From an uncultured Bacteroidales bacterium (GTDB taxonomy: Bacteria; Bacteroidota; Bacteroidia; Bacteroidales; Paludibacteraceae): a DNA stretch of 64,000 bases. Where the stretch lies: assembly GCA_902780235.1 (NCBI GenBank), contig CACZEL010000002.1:1-64000 (forward strand), given 5' to 3'. Below the pieces are notes generated by a model. That model saw only the letters and a list, made by a program, of their open reading frames with translations. It was not told the DNA's origin and made no database searches. How positions within the stretch are numbered: position 1 is the stretch's first letter; the number at the start of each line of letters is the position of its first letter. Both the position numbers and the translations under genes were made by a program. Shown piece by piece: positions 52,915 through 61,413 of the stretch.

Positions 52915-55900
52915 ATGAGGAGAATCCTCACATATATATTCCTTCTCTTCGCTGCTCTCATTTGGGCGCAGCAGGGCACTACTGTGGCGACCGGCTTGCC
53001 ATACGAGTGTAGCTTCGAGGCAACCGAAGATCTCTCGTCTTGGGTATTGAATGCCGGTGCTTCGGCTTCAGCGAAGGATAAATGGATCTTCGGTTCTACC
53101 GTGCGCAGTTCCGGTCGTCGCTCGATGTATGTCACGACAGATGGACAGAATCCCGGATACGGAAGAAAGAAGAACGTCTTGGTTTCCTATCTCCGTTATA
53201 AATTCCCTCAAGGTAAGAATTCTTACGACATCAGCTTCGATTGGAAAGGTGCCGGTCAAGACTCCATCTCCTGTCTCTATGTGATGACATGCCCGGAGGA
53301 AGAGTTGACCAAGAGTGGTAGCCCGTATAACCTTAGTAATCTGCTGAATGCCCCAGGAGCCAAACTCTCCAATACCCAATTAGGTAAATGTCAGATTTTG
53401 GCGTTAGGCGATTCTGCCTCGAAATATTTGAGCGGTGGAAATGCATGGCAGAATGTGTCGTTGGTTACACCCGTTAGTGTGAGTGCAGCAAACTCTGCCA
53501 AGAATTTCGTCTTCCTCTTTGTGTGGGTCAACCAAAACTCGCAAGCCACAGATACGATTCCGAAGAGCAGTATAGCGATTGATAATTTCCAAGTCAATTT
53601 GGCGAAGATATCCAAGCCGACCAATGTACAAGTCTATCCGCATTGTGAGGACTCTACGCTTTTGGTAACGTGGGAGAGCAATCAATCGGAGTTTGATATT
53701 CAATATCGTAAGTTGGGTGAACTCGATTGGTTACACGGCGTGCAAGGTATCGGTAGTAGTACGTCGTCCGGCTTTGATCGTGACGGTAACAAATGTTCTT
53801 TCTATCTTCCGAAGATACTGGAAGGCACTTACGATATACGTATTCGTAGTTCGTACTACGATGAAGAGGAGGGAAAGAAGTATGTTTCTAACTATGTCTA
53901 TGTATCCCAGATTCTTGTCTATTGTCCGGATAACCACTGCGTCAATTATGTGAACCTGTATGGTCCTAATGTGACTTGTACGTATGGTATGAACCCGAAT
54001 GCATATTCGGGACAAACACCGTATGATAATATAGGTATCATAGATTTTGGACCGGAATCGGAGGAAAGTCGTCATACTATTCATGTCGATCCGAATGAGG
54101 TCGATCCGCGAACGGATAGCCTTTTGAAGACTGTGCCGGATGGAGCGCTCGCTTCCGTACGTTTGGGTAACTGGAAATGGGGTGGTGAAGCAGAGTCTAT
54201 CACGTACGATGTCTATGTGGATTCCACCACGCAAGGTATCTTGATCGTGAAGTATGCAATTGTCTTTGAGAATCCGCCCAATCATAGCGATGCAGACCAG
54301 CCTCGATTTGACTTGAAGATTCTGGACGAGAATGGAAACATGATCGACCAGACTTGCGGTCATGCAGAGTTTACGTACGAATCAGGTGTGGCTGCCGGAT
54401 GGAATGTTACCCGGAATAATGATGCCGCTTGGAAAGATTGGACGACGATTGGTGTGAACTTGATGCCGTATCACGGTCAGCATATCAAGGTCTGCTTCAC
54501 TACGATGGACTGCGGAGCTATGGGACACTATGCGTACGCGTACTTTACAGTAGATTGCGCGAACGCGCACATAGAGACCGAGAACTGCGGTAGTGATCCG
54601 CACGTGACCTGTATGGCACCGGATGGTTTTGCATACGCTTGGTATAACCAGAACGGCGATACCGTCAGTCATGACCAGACATTCGTTGTCGAGGCAAGTC
54701 GTCAGATCTATACCTGTCGTGTAAGCTTCATTGAACAACCGGACTGCTATTTCGAGATCAGTACGACTTCTGAGCCGCGTTTCCCGGTTCCGGATTATTC
54801 GTTCGAACGGGTATTCGAAAAATGTAGAAGTAAGATCGTGTTTAGCGATTCGTCGCATGTCATGAATAAGTTCGATGGAGAAGAGCACCACACCAGTGAG
54901 CGATGCAACGAGACACGTTGGCGTTTCCGAAGTCTGGTGACCGGGCGTACGAAAGAGATGACTACTTCTTCCCGTTCGGTGACATACGAATGTCGTGAGT
55001 ATGGAGACTCGATTGAGGTGACGCAGACTGCCTTTATCGGTGTGGATAACACCTGTGAAGAATCACGCACGGATACCATCGTTATGCCGAATATTGTGCC
55101 GACACCTACGGAGTTCCGCTATAAATCCTGTGAGGGCGAGCCGTTTGAGTTTGGCGGTGAGTATTTTGATAAAGACACTGTCTATACCAAACATTTTGAT
55201 ACCGAATGGGGCTGCGACTCCACTTCGACGCTGTACCTCAGTGTCTATCCGAAGCCCAAGGATCAGTATCGTCATGACTCGATATGTTCTAACCAGAACG
55301 TGGTTATCAATGGTATTAAGTATAACCAACCGCTGGAGAACTATCTCATAACGCTCAAGAATGAGAACGGGTGCGATAGTGCGATATACCTCACGCTCAC
55401 GGTGAACCAACTCATCCAAGCGGATGTTGAAACACCGGCGTATGCGTGTGCGGATGAAGGACAGATGTATATCGTCTTCAATATCACCGAAGGTGTCTAT
55501 GACAGTCTGTGGATCCACTTCAACTCGTCGCAGTTCCGCGACACGGTGATCTATACCAATGAGTTGAGTGTAGCCATACCGTATCCGGCAAATATACTCC
55601 CGGGACAGTATTCTGCAACAATGACGTTCTATCAATTCTGTTGCGGTACGTATGTCCAGACACGTAATTTTGATGTACGCTACCAGAGTTCGATAGTGGA
55701 GCAGAAATGGAATGATGTCCTGACCCTGCTAAGCCCCAAATACAACGGCGGATATGAGTTCACCGCTTATCAGTGGTACAAGAATGACATCCCGCTTGTG
55801 GGCGAGAATAAGTCCTATCTCTACCAACCGCTCGATTTTGATGCCGAGTATTATGTTGAGGTAACACGTGCGGATGGTTCGACGATGAAGACCTGTCCTG

Positions 55901-56148
55901 TTCAGCCTGTTTACCACGAGCAGCAATCGGAGTACCCGACGATCGTCAAAGTCGGACAGCGCATGCCGATGTATATGGAGCAATCAGCTACCGTCTGGTA
56001 TTATACCGTCTCCGGACAACTCTATAGCACTTGCACTTTGCCGCAAGGATACGCGGAGTTGCAGATGCCGAATCAAGCAGGAGTCTATATCCTCAAGTCC
56101 GTCAATGCGAAAGGCGAGACCCAAGCACAAGTAATGTTAGTACAATAA
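52915..56148 (+). CDS. T9SS-sorted surface protein, paralog 1 (1077 aa)
   Basis: Signal peptide MRRILTYIFLLFAALIWAQ. N-terminal jelly roll (YECSFEATEDLSSWVLNAG to SSIAIDNFQVN), one FN3-like module (VQVYPHCEDSTLLVTWESNQ), then a large domain with IDFGPESEESRHTIH, ASVRLGNWKWGGEAESITYD, WKDWTTIGVNLMPYHGQ and HYAYAYFTVDC. CEGEPFEFGG / SICSNQNVVING modules follow. The end is a type A sorting domain: VWYYTVSGQLYSTCTL, GVYILKSVNAKGETQAQVML. It should be exported, crossed over the outer membrane by T9SS and attached to the surface. It is a paralog of the next gene, which shares the large domain block by block. Confidence 0.85.
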   Translation: MRRILTYIFLLFAALIWAQQGTTVATGLPYECSFEATEDLSSWVLNAGASASAKDKWIFGSTVRSSGRRSMYVTTDGQNPGYGRKKNVLVSYLRYKFPQGKNSYDISFDWKGAGQDSISCLYVMTCPEEELTKSGSPYNLSNLLNAPGAKLSNTQLGKCQILALGDSASKYLSGGNAWQNVSLVTPVSVSAANSAKNFVFLFVWVNQNSQATDTIPKSSIAIDNFQVNLAKISKPTNVQVYPHCEDSTLLVTWESNQSEFDIQYRKLGELDWLHGVQGIGSSTSSGFDRDGNKCSFYLPKILEGTYDIRIRSSYYDEEEGKKYVSNYVYVSQILVYCPDNHCVNYVNLYGPNVTCTYGMNPNAYSGQTPYDNIGIIDFGPESEESRHTIHVDPNEVDPRTDSLLKTVPDGALASVRLGNWKWGGEAESITYDVYVDSTTQGILIVKYAIVFENPPNHSDADQPRFDLKILDENGNMIDQTCGHAEFTYESGVAAGWNVTRNNDAAWKDWTTIGVNLMPYHGQHIKVCFTTMDCGAMGHYAYAYFTVDCANAHIETENCGSDPHVTCMAPDGFAYAWYNQNGDTVSHDQTFVVEASRQIYTCRVSFIEQPDCYFEISTTSEPRFPVPDYSFERVFEKCRSKIVFSDSSHVMNKFDGEEHHTSERCNETRWRFRSLVTGRTKEMTTSSRSVTYECREYGDSIEVTQTAFIGVDNTCEESRTDTIVMPNIVPTPTEFRYKSCEGEPFEFGGEYFDKDTVYTKHFDTEWGCDSTSTLYLSVYPKPKDQYRHDSICSNQNVVINGIKYNQPLENYLITLKNENGCDSAIYLTLTVNQLIQADVETPAYACADEGQMYIVFNITEGVYDSLWIHFNSSQFRDTVIYTNELSVAIPYPANILPGQYSATMTFYQFCCGTYVQTRNFDVRYQSSIVEQKWNDVLTLLSPKYNGGYEFTAYQWYKNDIPLVGENKSYLYQPLDFDAEYYVEVTRADGSTMKTCPVQPVYHEQQSEYPTIVKVGQRMPMYMEQSATVWYYTVSGQLYSTCTLPQGYAELQMPNQAGVYILKSVNAKGETQAQVMLVQ

Positions 56149-56161
56149 TATAGAAATAGTT

Positions 56162-59100
56162 ATGAATATGAAACGTTCCGTCCAAATAATCCTTTTAGCC
56201 CTGTTGGCGTTCTCTGCGCCTGTACAGGCTGCGAGTTTATATTCGTGTGATTTCGAGACTCAGGAAATGCGTGACCGATGGACGCTTACCCCTGTAGCGA
56301 GTACAAGTGTCTATAACATGATCGCTAACAAGTGGTATATTGGCGCACCGGGTAATAACAGCCGTACTGGTAATTACGGTCTGTATATATCTGACAACAA
56401 TGGCTTAGAAGCCCATTACACAAACAGTGGTTGTTGGGTCTTTGCGTATGATACGGTCAGCTTGCCTCCAATGAGCGGAGATTATCAGTTAATCTTCGAC
56501 TACTGCGTTATGGGAAATGTAGGTAGTAAGTTTGACGGACTCTATGCCCTCTGGATTCCTATGACGGATCCGGACGATGATACGCCTATCCGTGTTTTGT
56601 CCACTCCGAATGGCTCTATCCCTGGACAGTATGCAAACTATTTGATCAAACTGCAACCTACGGCGAACATGTACTACCTCGGCGGTACGATGACTTGGCG
56701 TCAATGTGCTGCGAAAATCAATGGTTCTCTTTGTGATGGTACACCGCACTATTTGGCTTTTGTTTGGGCGAATGGTTCTTATACACCGCAACAGCCGGCA
56801 GCAATGCTTGATAATATTCTCATTACGGACGGCGCTCCCTGTCCGCAGCCGACGGACCTTGTTGTAACGACAAGCGGTAATACGGTTTCGCTCACATGGC
56901 AAGGAACAGCTACGGAATACGAAGTTAGTGCTTATTCTTATAATGGCGGAGTATGGCAAGGACCAAGGATCGTGCAAGGAACACAAGCTTCTTTCTCCAA
57001 TTTGCCGATTGGTCAGGCGGATTTCATCGTGCGCGCTAAATGTGGCGAAGGATACTATAGCCTCAAGACCATGGCATCCCAACTCATCTATTATCCGGAT
57101 CAGCTCTGTGTGGATTATCTGAATCTGGATAGTGCCAAATGTTATATTGCTACCACACCGAGTTCTGCCGATCTGCAGACTTTTAATGACTTTACGCCGG
57201 TGATTGCAGCGGTGGATTACGGACCTTCGGACATTAGGAGTCGTCATACGCTCCATTTTGATCGTACTGAAACGGATCCTCGTACAGCCGGTATGGCGAA
57301 GACCATTCCGGATGGAGAATGGGGATCGGTTCGTCTGGGTAACTGGGATACTGGAAACGGTGCGGAGCGTATTGAGTTCACTTTTGATGTGGATACAATC
57401 AAGTATCCTGTCCTCTTGCTCAAGTACTTGCCTATTTTGGAGGCGCCGGGGCATGGACCGGATGCGGATCCGCGTTTCAAACTGGATATCCTTGTCGGAA
57501 ATAAGACCATTGGTCGCTGCGGTCAGGCAGATTTCAATTGTAATGATGTCTATCAAGGAGGTCAACTCAAACCCGGCGCTGCCGAGCAAGGATGGCATAT
57601 CACGCCGGCACACGATGGATTCAGCGAGATCGTATGGAAAGATTGGACAACGGTTGGTGTCAACCTTCGTCAATATGTAGGTAACAATAAAAAACTGACA
57701 GCGCGTCTGACCACGTTTGACTGTACATGGAGCGGACACTGCGGATATGCATATTTCACCCTCGGTTGTTCGGATGGTAAACTCAAAGGCATGAAGTGTG
57801 GTGAGATCAATCCTACTTTCTCTGCACCGGATGGCTTCTTGTATCGTTGGGCGTATGCATATAATGAGAAATACCGCCGCCCGAATGGCTCATTGCCTGA
57901 GAAGTATGTCTTAGGACGTAGTCAGGAGTACAATGCTGGTATGTTGGATGACAGCCTCTATGTTGTCGATTGTATGTTCGTGCAAGATACGACCTGTTAT
58001 TTCTCCCTCTATGCTTCGACCTTGGCGACTAACCCGATCTCGGTGATGAAGAAGCCGAAGATATACATGAACTGTAAGGAGAGTATCTATCGTGTCACGT
58101 TTGACGGTTCTCAATCTTGGGTACAAGAGATCGACCACGTCAAAGGCGATACGCTCATCAGCAAGAACTATCATATTGAGAGCTATGAGTGGAATATAGA
58201 AGGCCTGACGAACGGCTGGTCAGATGAACCGATTCATACCTTTGACTTCCCGCTTGAGGGTGGAGATTTTGAAGTAACCTTCCGTACAACTTGTGGTACC
58301 TGTGACTCGGTGCTCCATTATCATCTCCATTTGGATCCGTTGGGTGCAACACGTGAGACGCAGACCTATACACTTTGTGACGTAGATCGTAAAGGGGACG
58401 GTTTTGCATGGAAAGAGCGTACGGATACGACCTATCACTCGTATGGTGTAGTGGATTCCGTCAACTTACTCAATCCGGTAACTACTTGCGATAGTATCAT
58501 CTATCTCGAGTTGTTAGAGCCGAACCGTGTCTTCGAGGACACGATGTTACTGCCCGAGAGTCTGCCGTTCACTTATCATGGCAAGACGTATGACGAGAAT
58601 ACCAAGTCGCTCATTGATACCGTGCCGGATCCGAATGACTGCTCCAAGACTTGGGTGCTCAACCTCGAGATCTACGAGTCCCTCATCGCTTCTATGCCGA
58701 ATACGGAGTATCTGCTCTGTGAAGGAGACGCAACGCTGACCCTTGTCTATGACATCAAGCGTGGTCGCAGCCTGCGTTATACCTATACTTTCGACGATCC
58801 GGCGATCCCGTCGGTAGGTCCGATCAACGGACAGCAGCCGAAGGGACAATACACGATCGATATTCCTATCGCGCCATCGGTAGAACCGAATATCTATACG
58901 GGTTCGCTCTTCTTGGCAGACTCTCTGCCTGAGTTCAGCCTCACCCTGCCGTTCACGCTTTCGCTTCGCTATGCCTCGGATGTCATTACCCAGCGCTGGA
59001 ATGACGTGCTCGCTATCCGCAATGATAGCACACTTAAGTCCATCCTTGGCAATAACGGCTATAAGTATGAGTTTGCAGCCGTAGAGTGGTATCTGAACGG

Positions 59101-59461
59101 ACAACCGATACCGGAGGCTACCTCCTTCAATTATTTCGCAGGAGAAGGCAACCAGCTGCATTTCGGCGAACCCTATCAGGCACTCCTTACCCGTCCTAAT
59201 GGCGTCAAAGTGTTCACTTGTGAGTTCCTGCCGACCAAGGTGGCTGCCGAAGTAATAGATCTGCCGTCCCTCGTGGACCCGAATGCACCCATGCATATCA
59301 AGGGTCGCGGTACGGCATACTGGTATGACATGTTAGGCCGTCGTCATCAGACGCAACATTACGATGATTCGGACATCACCACCCCGGGGGCGAAGGGCTA
59401 CTACCTGCTCATCCTCCAATCCGACGAAGCCCGTGACGTCCACTCTGTTATGGTTCGCTAA
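56162..59461 (+). CDS. T9SS-sorted surface protein, paralog 2 (1099 aa)
   Basis: Signal peptide MNMKRSVQIILLALLAFSAP, VQA. N-terminal jelly roll (LYSCDFETQEMRDRWTLTPV), FN3-like VVTTSGNTVSLTWQGTATEY. The large shared domain reads VDYGPSDIRSRHTLHFD, WGSVRLGNWDTGNGAERIEF, WKDWTTVGVNLRQYVG and HCGYAYFTLGC. Other parts include CDVDRKGDGFAWKERTDTTY. The C-terminus TAYWYDMLGRRHQTQ to GYYLLILQSDEARDVHSVMV fits a sorting domain. It lies 13 bp after paralog 1 in the same operon. Two similar cargo proteins made together with an OmpA chimera and a barrel suggest a surface complex. Confidence 0.83.
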   Translation: MNMKRSVQIILLALLAFSAPVQAASLYSCDFETQEMRDRWTLTPVASTSVYNMIANKWYIGAPGNNSRTGNYGLYISDNNGLEAHYTNSGCWVFAYDTVSLPPMSGDYQLIFDYCVMGNVGSKFDGLYALWIPMTDPDDDTPIRVLSTPNGSIPGQYANYLIKLQPTANMYYLGGTMTWRQCAAKINGSLCDGTPHYLAFVWANGSYTPQQPAAMLDNILITDGAPCPQPTDLVVTTSGNTVSLTWQGTATEYEVSAYSYNGGVWQGPRIVQGTQASFSNLPIGQADFIVRAKCGEGYYSLKTMASQLIYYPDQLCVDYLNLDSAKCYIATTPSSADLQTFNDFTPVIAAVDYGPSDIRSRHTLHFDRTETDPRTAGMAKTIPDGEWGSVRLGNWDTGNGAERIEFTFDVDTIKYPVLLLKYLPILEAPGHGPDADPRFKLDILVGNKTIGRCGQADFNCNDVYQGGQLKPGAAEQGWHITPAHDGFSEIVWKDWTTVGVNLRQYVGNNKKLTARLTTFDCTWSGHCGYAYFTLGCSDGKLKGMKCGEINPTFSAPDGFLYRWAYAYNEKYRRPNGSLPEKYVLGRSQEYNAGMLDDSLYVVDCMFVQDTTCYFSLYASTLATNPISVMKKPKIYMNCKESIYRVTFDGSQSWVQEIDHVKGDTLISKNYHIESYEWNIEGLTNGWSDEPIHTFDFPLEGGDFEVTFRTTCGTCDSVLHYHLHLDPLGATRETQTYTLCDVDRKGDGFAWKERTDTTYHSYGVVDSVNLLNPVTTCDSIIYLELLEPNRVFEDTMLLPESLPFTYHGKTYDENTKSLIDTVPDPNDCSKTWVLNLEIYESLIASMPNTEYLLCEGDATLTLVYDIKRGRSLRYTYTFDDPAIPSVGPINGQQPKGQYTIDIPIAPSVEPNIYTGSLFLADSLPEFSLTLPFTLSLRYASDVITQRWNDVLAIRNDSTLKSILGNNGYKYEFAAVEWYLNGQPIPEATSFNYFAGEGNQLHFGEPYQALLTRPNGVKVFTCEFLPTKVAAEVIDLPSLVDPNAPMHIKGRGTAYWYDMLGRRHQTQHYDDSDITTPGAKGYYLLILQSDEARDVHSVMVR

Positions 59462-59480
59462 TCGCTAATCCCTAATCGAA

Positions 59481-59520
59481 TACAATAATAGCCGACAATG
59501 AGTTGCCGGCTATTATTGTA
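59481..59520. terminator. Bidirectional terminator between convergent genes
   Basis: TACAATAATAGCCG (59481-59494) and CGGCTATTATTGTA (59507-59520) pair perfectly over 14 bp around a 12-nt loop. The stem arms are AT-rich at the base, so it can stop transcription from either side. Just before it, CGCTAAT, CCCTAAT, CGAATA form a short 7-bp repeat. Confidence 0.85.
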
Positions 59521-59535
59521 TGTGAACACGTGTGC

Positions 59536-61413
59536 TTAGAACCGATAGGTAGCTCCGAGCAGGAAGTTGATTCCTTGCGAGCGGTAGCCGTATAAGATCT
59601 CGTTCTTATGATGCAGCCAATTGTTGACTTGCAGGAAGAGCGAGAGGTTCGGCTTCGGTTCCGGACGAAGTGTCTGGCCGTTGGCTTTTAGCTCTTGGCT
59701 CTTAGCTTTTCCCAGCCACATATTGTACTCCACGCCAAGGTTGCAATCGAGGATCGGACGGAGAGAATGTTCGGAGTAGGTATTCGTCTTTCCGTTATAG
59801 ACGAGTGCTTTGCGGCCGCCAACGAACTTATTATCTGAGTAGATGGACCAGTGTTTATCTATCCGTCCGTCAATTCGGGCAGACAGTTCCCAATTTGGAC
59901 GATCGTAAAGAGTCGTGTCGCCACTCCAGAAATAATAATCTCCGCTTACGTTGATACGCAGTTTGTCCTGAAGGTGGTAATTGATCTGACCTCCCACCTT
60001 TCCGCGCTGGTAATTGGTATGGAAATAGGTGTAGTCTCCTGCACCAACCAGCATCTTGTTCACGTTACCGATCGCTACCGACGCAGAGTCGGCATTCGCT
60101 ACCCATACATCCTCATGGATCATATAGGCGTAGCCTCCGTGGATCTCAAAGAGCAGGTCACGATAGGGACGGATATGAAAACCGAGTTCGGCATCCACCG
60201 GCGTATAAGAAGCTGCATGCGGCTCGATGATACCCTGATGGATCAAGCGGTAACGGTTCTCCTCCATGAATGCCTGCAGCGTACCGAGCCCATGACTTCC
60301 TTCGATGTCCGCATAGATCGTGAGCCACTGCTTGGCTATCTGTGCCTCAAGGTTGATATGGGGCGAGGGAGCAAAAGAGAGGTTCTCGATGCCGGACAAT
60401 TCGTTCTGACCGCGACCGATATTGAGGTCGAGATTCACGCCCACATGCACGCGCACGCGCTTTCCTTCATATTCATAGTACGGCTCCATGCGGATGTTAT
60501 GAATGTTACGGTAAAGCGTGTCGGGTATCGCAGCTGCCAAGTTATTGCGCAACTGGCGGAAGTTATTCTGCACGTAGAGGTTGGCACCCACATGGTGCTC
60601 CTCGCGGCTCCAGTTGAACGAACCCAGCGTACGGATCTGATGCTCGCTTACCGCACCGATCTTGGAGAAGATCTTATAACCTGTCTGCACTTTGTACTGA
60701 ACATCCTGCTTGGCGTTCGCTTTGATGCCGACAAACGCTTCTGCCGTCCAGAGAGAAGTCAAGTCTCGATCAATAACCGGACGCTTGTTGGCGTATGCCG
60801 TTTTGTTCTTCTCCCAGCCGCCGAAGTCTCTGTTCGTCGCATAGAACGTGTTGTAGTCATACCAATGACCGTACTTGTTGTAGTAGTTATTCCCGCCTTC
60901 GACGCCGAAATAGAGGTCGCAGGTAGAGAACGTATGCGTGAAGCCGAGACCCAACTTGGTCTTGCTCAGTGTCGCCGTTCCCCATTCTGCCTTATGGTGG
61001 GCATAGACATCGAGGATCGAGTTCTTGCCGTCATCGAGGTGGTAACCGAAATCGAAGAGCGTGTTCGGGTGTCCTACCGCTCCGCGGATATAACCGTTAT
61101 ACGGCTTTGTGCCCTCGTAACGCGTAGGTTGGGAGAGCAGCGGGTTGAAGGTGGCCGTAGGTTGTACCTCCGCCATGATCTGCGAATACTCCACCGGCGT
61201 CGGTTCGATCGTCGTCTGCACGATGGCAGGCTTGGTCGATACTTTTCCTGCCGCCTGAATGATCGGCTGAAAATCCCGCTCTACCGTCACCGACCTGTTC
61301 AGCGCGCTGTCGCTCTGCGCGAAACAAATTGAAAATTGAAAAATGAAAATTGAAAGGAGAATCCCTTTCTCCGTTAACCTTTCACCTTTCACCTTTATAT
61401 TATTCCTCATCAT
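59536..61413 (-). CDS. Plug-less TonB-receptor-like outer-membrane beta-barrel
   Basis: 625 residues, ending in ...LLGATYRF with the terminal Phe typical of outer-membrane barrels. After the signal sequence it has SVTVERDFQPIIQAAGKVST and a Pro/Thr linker, then long amphipathic strands (TLFDFGYHLDDGKNSILDVY, DLYFGVEGGNNYYNKYGHWY, KVGGQINYHLQDKLRINVSG). No TonB plug domain is seen. The signal region (RNNIKVKGERLTEKGILLSI, FIFQFSICFAQ) is encoded by 7-bp repeats (61326-61396), which is odd. Its start overlaps the stop of the TPR gene by 14 bp, so the two are coupled. The segment KAKSQELKANGQ near the end is also repeat-encoded (59681-59710). Confidence 0.78.
   Translation of the reverse strand: MMRNNIKVKGERLTEKGILLSIFIFQFSICFAQSDSALNRSVTVERDFQPIIQAAGKVSTKPAIVQTTIEPTPVEYSQIMAEVQPTATFNPLLSQPTRYEGTKPYNGYIRGAVGHPNTLFDFGYHLDDGKNSILDVYAHHKAEWGTATLSKTKLGLGFTHTFSTCDLYFGVEGGNNYYNKYGHWYDYNTFYATNRDFGGWEKNKTAYANKRPVIDRDLTSLWTAEAFVGIKANAKQDVQYKVQTGYKIFSKIGAVSEHQIRTLGSFNWSREEHHVGANLYVQNNFRQLRNNLAAAIPDTLYRNIHNIRMEPYYEYEGKRVRVHVGVNLDLNIGRGQNELSGIENLSFAPSPHINLEAQIAKQWLTIYADIEGSHGLGTLQAFMEENRYRLIHQGIIEPHAASYTPVDAELGFHIRPYRDLLFEIHGGYAYMIHEDVWVANADSASVAIGNVNKMLVGAGDYTYFHTNYQRGKVGGQINYHLQDKLRINVSGDYYFWSGDTTLYDRPNWELSARIDGRIDKHWSIYSDNKFVGGRKALVYNGKTNTYSEHSLRPILDCNLGVEYNMWLGKAKSQELKANGQTLRPEPKPNLSLFLQVNNWLHHKNEILYGYRSQGINFLLGATYRF
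59681..59710. repeat. 7-bp tandem repeat within the barrel gene
   Basis: Units GGCTTTT, AGCTCTT, GGCTCTT, AGCTTTT encode a polar loop (KAKSQELKANGQ) near the C-terminus of the barrel. Confidence 0.7.
61326..61396. repeat. Two 7/8-bp repeat clusters at the start of the barrel gene
   Basis: AATTGAA(AA) units at 61326-61357 and CCTTTCA units at 61376-61396. Together they encode most of the N-terminal signal region on the minus strand. Confidence 0.75.

Noticed and set aside
59851-61332. 493-codon plus-strand frame opposite the plug-less barrel
   Set aside because: No promoter, no signal and no domain. The minus-strand frame has proper barrel strands and a terminal Phe.
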